Shown in pieces: positions 11,584 to 22,896 of a stretch of DNA of 64,000 bases (position 1 is its first letter; each line of letters opens with the position of its first letter). The notes below the pieces were generated by a model, which worked only from the letters and a program-made list of their open reading frames with translations, ran no database searches and was not told the origin of the DNA. The translations under genes and the position numbers were made by a program. This DNA is from Lactifluus volemus (taxonomy: Eukaryota > Basidiomycota > Agaricomycetes > Russulales > Russulaceae): the NCBI GenBank assembly GCA_022376515.1, contig WTXI01000003.1, positions 1,426,001-1,490,000 on the forward strand, written 5' to 3'.

Positions 11584-14467
11584 ATGTCAGACACACCCGT
11601 CATCTTCAAGCGATCAAAGTTCAAAGCAAATCAAAGAGCTAGAGAAGAACTACCACAGGATGTACAAGAGCAGCAAGTTCAATCAGTTGAAGACGAACCA
11701 TCTCCCAGTGCTGTCGCCTCAAAAATCAGGAATAAAGCCAAACAACGCGTCAAACCCAAGACATCCCTGAGTTTCGGGGGGGCTGAGGAAGAGGTAACTC
11801 GACTTGACATGGTATCACTTTTCCCAAATTTTACTGTCAATTTTAGGAAGGAAATGAGCAAGTCTTCAAAATCAAAAAGTCTAGTCTTAGTCAAAAAGTG
11901 TCCCTCCGACAACATTCATCTTCTCTAGGGTGAGTTTGGTATACCTGTAAGCTTTGATTCTTGTTTACCATAAGAATCGGACCAGGACCCTTTCACCCAA
12001 TTCAGCTCAAGCAGATAGATCCTCCCCTGCTGCTACGGGCCCTGTGTATGATCAAGCCTACCTGAACGAGTTAAAAGCAAACACTCCTTCATCGCGCCCT
12101 AGGGGGGCTGTTCACGATAATGGTACTCTATCAGATTCTATGCCGGGGAATATGACAACGGAGATCCTTGACGAAAACGGTAATAACACCATAACCCGTT
12201 TTTTCTCTATGTTGACCCATTTATACCCCTCTAGATGCTGGAGAAGCAGCCATTCCTTCGCAATCATTTGTCCTTGCCGCAAAGGAGAAGCGCGAACGCA
12301 TGCGTGCCACCGGCTCTACTAATTCTCATGCTGACGAATACATTTCGCTATCATTGACCAAGCGCGATGATGAGTATCAGGGTCCCCATCCGGAAAGCCG
12401 ACTCATGCGCGAAGATGACGATCTCGGTGAAGGAGATGACGGTGTGTTTCAATTTGATCAGCCATTCCTCTTGCAGTCTTGACACTCATCTTCTAGATTT
12501 TGCGGAGTACACGAGTGCCAAAGCACGAATCCCCCTAGGAAAGAAGGCTAGAAAAATGGAAGCAAGCAAACACCGCGAAGAAATGCAAGACCTTATCGCT
12601 GATGCGTTCGTATCCTTCTTTCCATCGCTTGGTTGGCTATGCGCTCACTCACATCAGGGAAGAAGTCGATGAGGAGACACAAGAATGGGAACAAGCGCAA
12701 ATCAAGCGAAGTGGTCTGAAGTTAGATGAAGATTCTTCTGCTCATGCTGCGACACGTGTCTATAAGCCAGCACCAAGTACGCAACTCTGCAGTTCCTAGT
12801 TTGACGTGCACGCTCACACAGGACTAGTTCCTTCGTTGATCGAGATACCTAGCTTGGAAGCCACCGTCATGCGAATTTCTCACAACATGGCTTCTATCAT
12901 TGCTTCGCATGTACAGAATACTACCTCGATCTCTACCATATCCGCGGAACTGGCCCAGCTTGACGAACACGAAACTGACTTACGAGAGTCTATCACAAAG
13001 ACCGAAGAGAAAAGGAGTTGGTTTGCTGACTTTAGAGAATGGCTAGAGAGTGTCGCCACTTTTCTCGATGAAAAGGTACGATCTCGAGATAGTTCTACTC
13101 ATCCTTCTTTTTGATCCCTTGGTGTCCAGTTTCCTCAGGTGGAACAACTGGAGGAAGAGTATATCTCGATATTGAAGGAACGTCGCGACATGATCCTCGC
13201 CCGGCGTCGTGCCGAGAATGAAGATGACCTCTCAAGTTTCTTGGGTTCCCTTCCTGTTACTTCACGTGAAGCAACAGAAGAACTGGACGATATGGGACGC
13301 ATCATCCCTCGGTTTAATGCAGAAGCTACACGGAACGATCGATATGCTGCGCGTGCCAACCGTCGTGCCCTTAGACTAACGAACAATCGTCAGGCTCAAG
13401 ATGAGGAAGGCTACTCCACAGATGCCACACTACCATCGTCTGATGCCGCCGATTATCTCGCCGCCCTCCAGCAACTGTCTCGTAAACGTGATAAAATCCT
13501 GTCGGATGTGAAGGTCAATGAGTTCAAGGATCCAGGTCTGGGCATCGGCGTACGATTCGGTGGGTGGCGGGAGCGGTTCGCGGATAGCTACGTCGGCGCT
13601 TGGGGCGGGCTCGGATTGGTTGGCGCATGGGAGTTCTGGGCACGACTTGAATTCCTGGGCTGGAACCCATTCGAGGTCAATTTCGCTCAATCGCCTGCAT
13701 GATGTATCTCTAATATCGAAATTGGTTCTAGAACTCGCGAACGCTGGACAACTTTCATTGGTACAGTGATTTGTACAAGTATTGCCGACCAGTACAGTCC
13801 GATGACGACACGGAAGAACCCCAATTGGGGCCAGATGGAGACCTGGTTTCTGCCATCATTTCGACAGCCATTATCCCGCGTTTGAGCAATCTTATCGAAG
13901 GAGGTGCCTTTGACCCATTTTCGAGCAGGGACATTCGACGTGCAGTAAATCTGGCAGAGGAAGTTGAAATCTCCGTTGAAAAAGGCAATTATAAGTTTCA
14001 GGTGATTGTCAGTTTTTCACAAGTCGGGGAATTTCCTGACGTGGACCGTTCAAGATGTTTTTGAAGGCATTTCTTGGTGTATTTCAAGACACTGTGAACA
14101 GCTTGAGGTCTTCACAAGATCCATTCCTTGCGCTGGACAAGCCGCCCTTCCATCCAGAGGCCATTCCTGCTAGGAAGCGCCTGCTGTCACGTCAAGAGAA
14201 ACTGATGACCAACATTCTCCGCTGGAGGAGGTATACAAACTCACAGTTCGGCATTGATGAGGTTGCGAGAAATCTTTTGATGAATTGCATTCTACCCGTA
14301 GCCAAGAGCGGATGGGACGTAGGAGGAGAGGAGTGTGTCCAAAGGGTTGGTTCCTCCTGACCCCAATGTTGCAAGTTAGCTGAAAAATCACACAGGTCGT
14401 TCAACAGTTACCAAATGAACTTGCTACTTCCCAAATCAAAGCCCAATTAGGCATCTTGGAGCCTTGA
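11584..14467 (+). CDS. GC-rich sequence DNA-binding factor-like protein (GCFC/PAXBP1 family)
   Basis: Despite the name, this family (PAXBP1/GCFC1, GCF2, plant ILP1) is associated with the spliceosome. The N-terminal part has FKRSKFKANQRAREELPQD, KTSLSFG, FKIKKSSLSQKVS and the family segment AAKEKRERMRATG, followed by DEYISLSL. Acidic stretches (EDDDLGEGDD) and ETQEWEQAQIKRSG follow. A coiled-coil region (LDEHETDLRESITKTEEKR) precedes the GCFC domain with WARLEFLGWNPFE. The C-terminus is short (LPNELATSQIKAQLGILEP), stopping at 14465-14467. About ten short introns are needed and the frame is intact. Its 3' half is the source of decayed copies at 22.1-22.8 kb and 32.0-33.2 kb. Confidence 0.8.
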
Positions 14468-16128
14468 ATACTCTTGCCTGTCTTCCATTCCCACGTTTCC
14501 GACCCATACCGAGAGCATCATACCCTTCAAAAGTCACAATGCGGCAGAACCTCTGTGTCGTCTGCCCTCTCACATTGTGATTTCTGGAGCTCCCGGAAGA
14601 GCGATAGTTGAAGCCCTACTGACCCGCCTGCCTTCCTCACTTTGCGAGGCATTGCGTGGCGAGGCTCGTTCCGCTGTCAGACAAGTCTACTAAACTTGGA
14701 GACGAGTTAATAACCCTACTTGACATCTCACTGACATGGCATGTCTTATCGAGGTTGCCGTCATACGTTAAAATTCTGTGTTACAACGACCGACGTCGTA
14801 TCGGTCACAATCGCCGCCGCGTCATTGCCCATTCGGGGCTGGTACGTCTTATCATGAAACGGGCTACTTCGGGATAACCTGCGGAACAATGAGGCGGAAT
14901 AGATGTGGACTGAGGCCAATTCTGGCCCGCTCATATGTTGCTATGAGATTTTGTCAAGGTTCTTCCCCCATGGGCTTTACCCTGGTGGATTGATTAGGCT
15001 CGAACCGCGGTCATGAGCTACTGCGATGTGAGTCCCTGCCTCGTACGGTGGCCGGTTGATCAGCGCAAGAGACGCGATCCAGCGAAGATCCAGTGTTTAC
15101 GTCAAGGAGTTAATTCTGAGTCCAGTCGACTAAAGCAGGGATAGACGCTCGACTATATAAATCGTGGAGGACATGGATTATAGCTAATAGAAATAGAATA
15201 AGTGCAGAAGATAAGAAGTAACTGATGACCCTAGATAGCGTCCTTACATCAGCGAAGATCAATCATCAAAGCAATTACAGAACACCGAGAACACCGAGAG
15301 CAGGCTGGACTTGAAATACGTTATATGGTGAAGCCAAATCTCTGCTGACCCGTCCAATTCAGCATTGCGTGGCCTAGTGCGCTGGCCAGGAGACGGCGAA
15401 GACTCAAGTACTTAAAACCGAGCAACTCAAGCTGCTCAGCTGAGCCTTGTCATGAACGAATGCGGTTTGTTCGGATGACGACGTCACTTGTTTCGGAAAC
15501 TCAATTCGCCGTGGCCGCGGCTACAGCCTTAAACCATTAGACAAGGAACCTCCGACCCACAAGTTGTACGTTGCCTTTCACGACCTACTGGCAGAAATAC
15601 CTTATCTTGTATGAACAGCGCGCGTTTGGGTTCTGTCTATGGGTGGGTGTAGTGAAAGTTGTCGCTGACGACTAGTGACTAGGGAATTTCATCGTGTCGA
15701 CCTTTCCATCATGATGTGACTTCTTGCAGGGCTATTTTCTCTAGCTCCAGCACATGATATATGGCTGTATCAAATTGGCCACACCCCTTGGGTCATTACA
15801 TCTTTCCCTGATCTACCATATGCTACCGGAAATGAGGATAGAAACTGAAACGTGGTGGCTTGCCACTGTCCAGCCGTAGCCTATCTTCACGGGTCGAAGC
15901 CTCGGTTCGCGGGAGCTTACAACTATGACGAGAACCCATGGTCGGCTGCTTTGCGAGTCCTGACCATCTAACGGGATTCTCGGAGGTATTCAGATGGGAC
16001 GTTTGAGCTGTAAAGTCCAGATTGGAAGGGCATGATTACATTTAGAACGTTCTTATACAGCCTTTTTTAACTTGCCACCGCCGCTCGGTTTCCCCTCGTT
16101 CAGTCTCCTTCAGTCTCTCAAGATAGTT
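14468..16128 (+). repeat. Spacer of duplicated cassette, copy 1
   Basis: No coding sequence is recognised. The stretch aligns piecewise with the regions before the other two aquaporin copies. The module with TCGAACCGCGGTCAT (about 14990-15013) recurs at 24830-24850 and, inverted, near 33320. The segment ACGAATGCGGTTTGTTCGG (15457-15475) recurs near 25207 and 33702. It should hold the GCFC 3' UTR and the aquaporin promoter. Confidence 0.6.
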
Positions 16129-17619
16129 ATGTCTTCAACGCCCGGACACATCAAAGGCTCAGGTCCCCACCGTTCCACAAGTATAGGGACAGCAAGATCG
16201 GACGACGCGCTCATTGGGCGCAAAGCAGGGATCTCCACCCACGTAAACAACGATTACTTGACAGGCTTCGCTCACTACCAGAGCAGATGGGCAAGGATTC
16301 GGTCAATTGCTAGATGTTATCCGTCAGGGTTCTCCCGATGCTGATACATCCCACAGTCAAACCATACGCGAGCCTGCCGCAGAGATGCTTGGGACAATGA
16401 TGCTGACCCTTGTCGGTAATGCTACCAATTGCCAGGTCGTCCTCAGTTCGAACAGCGGTGTTGCTTCATCCCAGAAGGGAGATTATCTTTCCCTCAGCTT
16501 CGGATGGGCTTGCAGTTTGTAGATTTCCTATATTCGTCGTATCTCTACTCAGTAGCACTAATCATCTAGGCGTTTCCCTGGGTGCCTGGATCGCTGGAGG
16601 TGTCTCTGGAGGCCACGTCAACCCCGTAGTATGACTCTTCCTTAGAATTCCCCTACCTCCGACTTAGAAAGTAATTACACAGGTAACTTTGTGCCTGGCC
16701 GTCTTTAGGGGCTTTCCATGGAAAAAGGTTCCCGGATATGTCATTGGACAACTCATCGGCGCTTGGCTTGGGGCGCTCCTTGTTTTTGGAAACTACCTCA
16801 ATGCCATCGCCATCGTTGAGGGTGGGAAAGGCAAGCTCAGCCTCAAGACGGGCGAGCTGTTTGGAAGTTATGCGGTTCGTCTCGCGTAATCGCTGTGTGG
16901 CTGATCTCACCCCCTTACTAGCTTGATTATATGTCTGCCCCAAACTGCTTTTTCGATGAGGTGAGTATCGAGTAGGGAATAACGAGTTGTCCTGTTTAAC
17001 GGGACAAGTTTCTCGGCACCTTTGTCCTCTTGTTAGTAGTGTTCGCAATCACCGATAAAAACAATGGCCCCCCGCCGCCTGGCCTCGTTCCTCTAGTCGT
17101 GTTCATCGCCATCCTTGGGATCGCCGTGGGATTTGGGATGCAAACAGGCATGCTTTCATCACCTTTCGCCGTCTCTCTTTAACAATCACCTGGATAGGTT
17201 TTGCTATCAATCCAGCGCGTGATCTAGGACCTCGCATTGTGACCGCAATGGTTGGCTACGGGTCCCAAGGTAGAGCTGTTCTAGACCATCTTATCACTGT
17301 CCCTGATCCATTCTTTTTGCTACAGTTTTCACCTTCCGCAATCAGTATTGGCTCTGGTCCCCTTTTCTGGGCTCAGTCTGCGGCGGGCTTGTTGCCAGTG
17401 GTCTGTACGACTCCCTCATCTACCTTGGCGCAGAGAGCCCTCAGGCTCAGGCTATTGATACACAGTAAGCGACTAATTCTAATTTGTCATCACATCTCCT
17501 GGTATTTGACACGGCCTCCCAGTCACGGCAATGGATCTTCCCGTCCTGATATTGGCAGACATGAGGGCCCATCAGACTTCAGCCTAGAACTTGGAAGAAT
17601 GCAGAGCCATGGCATTTAG
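16129..17619 (+). CDS. Aquaglyceroporin (MIP family), copy 1, intact
   Basis: Channel for water, glycerol or similar small solutes in a cell membrane. Nine exons give about 350 residues. The cytoplasmic N-terminus of about 60 residues ends RWARIR, and helix 1 begins [18 protein letters not shown]. The first pore loop is GGVSGGHVNPVVTL, so the usual NPA is NPV. The second is GFAINPARDLGPR, where the Asp after NPAR marks the glycerol-type subfamily. Between them lie VPGYVIGQLIGAWLGALL and FLGTFVLLLVVFAIT. The last helix is SPFLGSVCGGLVASGLYDSLIYLG, then a polar tail ending QSHGI. The intron before the second NPA has donor GC (ACAG/GCATGC). This copy has no frame break, unlike copies 2 and 3. 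Confidence 0.85.
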
Positions 17620-17957
17620 GGGAAGGGGGCTGTGCTAAGGACAGTGCTACTAGTTTTGTCGTACTATGAATGAGGAGAGTGGAGTGCAAGCAAAAGTGTG
17701 TCCCAGATCCACCTGGACCACGCAAATGCCACGGTAACCCTAACTAATAACAAAGCCACTGGTGGCCCCGACATGTATTCTACTACAATTCTATGTTTTT
17801 CCATACACCCACACCTCAATTTTCTACACGAACTCTTCTTCTCTTCCATGCCCCACATCGTCTCTGTTAGATAGGTGTCAACTGCTGGATAGATGACACG
17901 TGAAGTATTCAATAAAAATACAACTTGAAAGCTACAATCGCAGATGCGTTATCATAC
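17620..17957. other. Downstream spacer of aquaporin copy 1
   Basis: Contains the presumed 3' UTR of the aquaporin gene; nothing else is recognised on either strand. Confidence 0.35.
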
Positions 17958-18135
17958 AAAATACGGGTCATAGTCACCACCTAGACAAACACAACAGCAT
18001 TGTCTATAATGTGTTGGTGACAGAGAAAGGACAACATGCCTTACACCCCCAGTAATTCCCTCCCATATGCTACCCGGGCCTCTGAATCCATGCCCACTGG
18101 TTTTGTACGGCGACTTGAAGGGGCCGCGCATCATG
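17958..18135 (-). pseudogene. Decayed copy of the 3' end of the hypothetical gene at 19966
   Basis: The sequence TCATAGTCACCACCTAGAC and the following 150 bases match the segment at about 20033-20200, which is the last intron and flanking exons of the minus-strand hypothetical gene. Shared pieces include CTCCCATATGC and CCGGGCCTC. Stops and small indels break the reading frame here. It is a fragment without a 5' part. Confidence 0.55.
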
Positions 18136-18179
18136 ATTCGCCTCCGAAAGTCTGGCATTTCACTCACAAAGTCATTTCT

Positions 18180-19650
18180 GGGGAAGGTTTCTGTACTTCA
18201 AATGTAAAGGTCCTTAAATCGGGATTCGTAGCTACTTGAGGGACCAGAGATGAAATGGCTGAACAAAAATAATGATTATAAGTCCTTCTGCAACGATCGA
18301 AACGTAATATGTCTGTGCGGGCTCGCTCCAGACGTCGTCCAACTCGAAACGCCTCATCGGCCCAAGTTCATCGGTTCTAGAGGCAGCACCTTACAGCTCT
18401 CAAAAAGACGGGGAGAGAAAATCAGGACTGGGCGCGAAAGCACAGCGCGCGGCCGCTGGAATAGAGGAGGGTGAATGTAGAAGATTTCGAGAGAAAAAAA
18501 AAAAAGAGAAGCCAAGACACGCTAGAATCGAAAATAAAAACAGAAAGGCACGAGGCGCGTAGCAACAACGAAGGTCAATGAAAAGAAAGTAGACCTGGCA
18601 CATCGTCGTAGTCGAACACGCGGCGTCGTACGCAGGCACGTGACAAGGAAAGGGGTACACTCTGGTGGCACACTGGTAGTTCCATGACCTTCGAAGAGTG
18701 TTGAAGATTTGCGGGTCGAGAACGGAGGTAGGCGAGCCTCGAGGAAAGGGTATTTGCGGCTACTAAGGGTCGTTTTGTAAAACAAATAGTTTAATGCGTT
18801 CACCGACAATCTTTACCTCCCTCCATTCGTTTTACATAAACCTATTTATTGTATCATTAAGCTGCTCTGGCATGCCATAGGGTCGTGTGGGTAAACAACA
18901 CAGAGTTGTGCGGTTTGACAATAGAATTGAGCAGGAGGCGCAGGCCCGGGACACACGCAGAGCTCGGGATTTTGATATTTCTCGTAGTCTGTAGTAGAAA
19001 AGCCTGTGTTCCACAATAGGGCGCCGAGATCACTGGGCCAGAGCCGATACTGCCACCAAAGGAATGAAAGACGACTGACACTGTCGTTATCTGCCACACG
19101 ACGAACCCTACTACTATGTAACTTATGATTTCGTCGACTTTCTCCTTTGTCACCGTGCACAGAGATGACCTCGCGCGCTTACTTAACGGAACATTAATTG
19201 GAGTAAACTGACTCTGTCGCTACGGAGCCATGGCAGCAAGCTGCCTCAAAGTTGCGGTGAGGCGGGGAAGCCTCTGCGTCACGCTGGTGATACGGGCCAG
19301 ACAATACTAATGATGGGCCATCCCGAGGTCGAAGGAAAGTAGAGTGAAGACAGCACCGTGAATGCATGGCAATGGTTATGAGCTACCCATTGATGAGGGG
19401 TGGCAGCAGTCCTTCGTCACCAAAGGAATATTGTTGGGTGGTGGCCCGTAATAAAGAACTGAATCCAGGCAGCCTGAGAGCAGTGAAGGCTACGTGGTGA
19501 CGCGTGGCCAGGCGCAATGTGATCGACAATGTTACCTTGTATAAATATGGCCTGTTCGTGATCGGCGTCTTGCTACGGTATATTACTTGAAGGGGTGTTG
19601 CACTGGAAAACTCACGAGCAAAAGCTTTTCACTGGAAGGCTATCTGTCGA
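18180..19650 (+). repeat. Downstream spacer of duplicated cassette, copy 1
   Basis: Aligns in direct order with about 29620-31440, downstream of aquaporin copy 2. Anchors are GATTCGTAGCTACTT (18223 and 29644), the block around 18880-18990 versus 30395-30515 (AATAGAATTGA, TTTCTCGTAGTC), and AGCTGCCTCAAAGT (19239 and 31163). Identity is patchy, with indels, showing an old duplication. Confidence 0.7.
18857..19153 (-). CDS. Possible small membrane protein in the duplicated spacer
   Basis: A 98-residue frame begins TKEKVDEIISYIVVGFVVWQ and has one hydrophobic segment (IISYIVVGFVVWQITTVSVVF). The second cassette keeps KEK..FVVWQI at about 30590-30650, but the downstream part is better conserved in another frame (YEKYQNPELCVC here, YEKNQNHEFCVY at 30.5 kb). 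The real gene may therefore be spliced or frame-damaged. Conservation between the copies is the main support; the function is unknown. It could equally be a remnant that is no longer expressed. Confidence 0.3.
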   Translation of the reverse strand: MTKEKVDEIISYIVVGFVVWQITTVSVVFHSFGGSIGSGPVISAPYCGTQAFLLQTTRNIKIPSSACVPGLRLLLNSIVKPHNSVLFTHTTLWHARAA

Positions 19651-19965
19651 CGCCATGGAGAGGAGCGCGGACCACACTGTGGCCAGGTGAAGTGCTACCA
19701 GTCCCATAACGGTGATTTTTTGCTGAAATCTATGTTGAGAGAACACTGTATGCCATCATATGCCGTGAGGTCGCGTGCGACTCCTCATCTATACTTACTG
19801 AAAAAAGACTACGCTACCGGCTGCAGTGTAATGCGACGTGCTTCCATACACCCACAGAGACAATGTGGCGGCATGGCAGAGGAGTATTAGTGACGAAAAT
19901 TGAAGTGTGTTATCAGCTTAGAGAAGGTGTCAGTTTCTGGATAAAAAAACATTTAAGCAGCATAT

Positions 19966-21418
19966 TCAATAAGCAACAGAAAGCTCCAAACCGTCACGGT
20001 CATCGGCCCTAATTGCTTCCAAAAAGGACGGATCATAGTCATCATCTAGACGAACACAACGACATTGTCAATAATATGCAAATACGGAGAAAGGACACAC
20101 CATGGCCACTCATCAGGGCCCTCCCATATGCCATCCGGGCCTCCAAATCCATGTCCGCTCGCCAACAATACTTTTTACGGTGTCTTGAAGTGGTCGAAGC
20201 GTTAGTTTCCAGTGGTCTCTGTGGATCCTCTTCCTGGTCCACCCCGGTCCCGTCCAGGTCACTGGACCTCTCTATGGCCTTTGAAGGGCCAAGCGTCGAA
20301 CCGATTCTTCGGCAACTCGAAAGTATTTTAGCAAGAATACTCTCCCCTTTGGAGCCCTTCGTTGGCACAGGCACCCAGTAAAGCAGACGGACAAGTGAAA
20401 TAGTGCGATGCATAAGCGAGAGAACATGGTCCGGGAGGGGCGTCGGCGGAGGCGTAGCATTGATCATCTCAAAATAGTGATGGAATCTTATTTCGGCACT
20501 GAGTGCGACAAGGAAAACATTGGGCTGTCGAAACCGCCCACGGGACTCCGAGCGGGGATAGAAAGGGGGGAAGGGAGGACTACGGGGATCGACTGACCCA
20601 CGGAGGCACCTGTCTCGAGCTACAACATAGGTTTTGCTGTCTTTAGTCTCGGGATCGTATACCATGAATGAGCGGCCATCTGGACGAAAATGTTCCGGAT
20701 GAAGGACCACTAGTTCGTACTGGGGATTGAGAAAACACTCTGCCATGAACTTGGCCATGCCATGAGCATCAATAACCCGCGTGACATGGGACTCTTACAT
20801 CAAGTGAACGGGGAGCTGAAATCCCAGTACTATCCAGTTCCCGCTGACGGTGGTCGTTGTTAGACTTGACGACCTGAGTTAGTTCATCAAGAGTTGATGA
20901 AGATGGTGCTATTGCAATCATCCAGAATAGGTCCAGGGATATGCGGATTTCTGGTTCAACTGCAGTGTTCTAAATTCGGACCTAGTCTCACTGGACACAA
21001 CGTTTCAAACTTACGAAAAACAAGGTTACAAGGATGATCGAGGGTAAAATCCTCAAAGTCAAACGGAATGATGTCCAGGTTGTCAATTACACCTTCCTGA
21101 GGTGACTCAACAACTAGGTAAATATCTTCAAGAGAACGGTCTGCTTACGACGTCGGGAGAAACCTTGTCCTTGGGGGAGAGAGCATTGGCGAGGTGCAAA
21201 AGCCGGTTGAAATAGCCGCGATGCTTCGTCACCATACAGCCTTCATCGAGATATGGTGCTGCGCGTTCAAGATCTCGTTCAAGACCTCGAGACTCGGAAG
21301 AGGCCTCAGACTCGCCAGATCTGGGCGAGCCACTGCGCGGGATTGGTGGAAGCCCAGCAAAAGCCGGGAGGGCTGGATATTGAGCGGATATTCTGCCTTT
21401 CTTGTTAACGTACAACAT
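19966..21418 (-). CDS. Hypothetical protein, conserved fungal type uncertain
   Basis: I do not recognise it with confidence. Spliced exons give an N-terminal part with ALPAFAGLPPIPRSGSPR and a helical stretch, then CMVTKHRGYFNRLL, then DHPCNLVFLEPEIRISLDLF. A long C-terminal exon contains PQYELVVLHPEHFRPDGR and PLPDHVLSLMHRTISLVRLL, and a last exon ends DDDYDPSFLEAIRADDRDG. The layout CMVT...HL...NLVFL...LDLFW loosely resembles fungal HNH-nuclease-like proteins, but the His residues are not in clear HNH spacing, so this is a guess. Four introns (49-65 nt) are needed. The start at 21418 may instead be an internal exon of a longer gene that continues into 21563-22159. A broken copy of its 3' end lies at 17958. 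Confidence 0.5.
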
Positions 21419-21562
21419 AATAGAAAAGAGCGGAAAAGGTGATGATCATTAAGGGGTAGAAACACCAGCCATTTATACAGGTGGAGGAGGTGGGATCCCA
21501 GAATGGGTATTGTCACTGCCATACTTGCATATCCCATCTGGTCACGTTACCACCTCATTCTT

Positions 21563-22159
21563 CTAGGTGAACAAACATCGCTCTGGTGGGCCGAGAACTT
21601 CTTCGAGTTTAATTAAATTGATAATGGCGTGAACCGAGTAAGAGGGTGCCATTGGGAGCAAAAGAGCATCCGAAAATGGAGTTCGTTCAAAGGGAAACCA
21701 ACGCGAATTCCGGGCACACCATAAGGAAATCTGGATACCGCACCAATAGGAATTCCAAATGACACAACCGGCCAGATCATCCATGCCCATGCTAACACTG
21801 GCAGCGATGCCAGTGATCGCCGGGTCGTCGCAGCTCGACTCGAGGGTCATCTCTACCCATTGCTCGATGACGGCTCTCCGTTGTTGGAATAATTCTGCAC
21901 CAATAGGAAAGCACGAATCTGCAAGGCACGATTAATTTACGACTTGACGATTTTGGTGGTAAGCTGCCTTTTGTAGCGACCCCAAACGATGCGGCGGAGA
22001 AGAGCGAGCGCGCGCGGCGGCCACCTGATTCATTGATTCCACTTGGTGTGCCCTCAGCCGCGCGACATACTTGTAGATTTCTTGCTCCCGCAATTGTCGT
22101 AAAATCTGTTGTGAGGGTTGACGCGTTGACGACTCGGAATTTAAGGATCCAACTGGCAT
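21563..22159 (-). CDS. Hypothetical protein or 5' exons of the preceding gene
   Basis: The frame begins MPVGSLNSESSTRQPSQQIL, a polar helical stretch with LREQEIYKYVARLRAHQVE. An in-frame TAA at about 21938 is removed if a 62-nt intron is spliced (donor GTCGCT, acceptor TTGCAG). The next part reads FPIGAELFQQRRAVIEQWVE and then a hydrophobic, Trp/Cys-rich segment (DLAGCVIWNSYWCGIQISLW). It ends at 21563. No family is recognised. The gene lies between cassette copies 1 and 2 and has no counterpart in the equivalent place after copy 2. Its 5' end abuts the decayed GCFC copy. Confidence 0.4.
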
Positions 22160-22800
22160 CTGCTGCGTGGAAGGATCCGCCGATAGGTAGTGGAGCGGGC
22201 CGGGGCATTAAGTTGCAATTTGAATTGCCAGGCTACGGGTTCGCTAAATCCCAAGCCTTTCCAGAGGACGACGAAGAACTTCGGCCGGTGGGACCAGATA
22301 GTGATCTGGTTTCTGCCTTTCCTGTAAATTTATTTTTCGGCAGTCAGGATTCCATACTATTTCGAAATTTGTGGATCATGATGACTTGAGGTTTTCACAA
22401 TATCCTACCCAAAGCAAAGCCATACAAACTCGCTAAGCATTGATGAGGAGAACCTCTTGGTGAGCTACTAGCGGACGGTAAATTGGGAGAGAGGTGTGTA
22501 TCCATAAGTGAATTCTCTCTGACTCGAACTCAAACTGTCCTCAGGCTACGCTAGCTGTCTACGTAGGTTGTTCAGTATTTGCCAAATTAGACGCCTTGAA
22601 TGTGGCAGATCGTCGAGCCTAGTTTTACCACAATCCGGAGCTCCCCCGAACCAAAAGAGCAACAGTCATCCTCACCGTATGAAGTACCGCATGGCAAGGC
22701 CCATTCCACCGTCGGGCAACCTACTGAACGCGGAAGACCAGTTTCTTATCCATATGTTCCCTGCATGTCCTTATCATATGCTTACTGAAAGTTCCGTCTA
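22140..22800 (+). pseudogene. Decayed GCFC 3' fragment, cassette copy 2
   Basis: Sequence around 22200-22400 matches the GCFC-domain end of the gene at 11584. The source WARLEFLGWNPFE corresponds to KLQFELPGYGFAK here, and the tract giving GPDGDLVSA is kept as GPDSDLVSA. The match continues through the 3' flank (GTGGCAGATCGTC at about 22600 and the similar stretch at 14.56 kb). The 5' two thirds of the gene are absent and the frame is broken by deletions, so it is a partial duplicate that decayed. The same 3' flank recurs at about 32890. Confidence 0.65.
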
Positions 22801-22896
22801 ACAATTGCGTTGCATCGGATAGTAGTAGCGTGGGGAACATTAAGGGGACGGACTATAACTAATCCTCACTTATATATTGTTACTAGTAGTATATTG

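Noticed and set aside
14978..15020. tRNA-like box GGCTCGAACCGCGGTCAT
   Set aside because: It resembles a B box but no acceptor stem, anticodon arm or A box can be folded around it; it belongs to a repeated spacer module.
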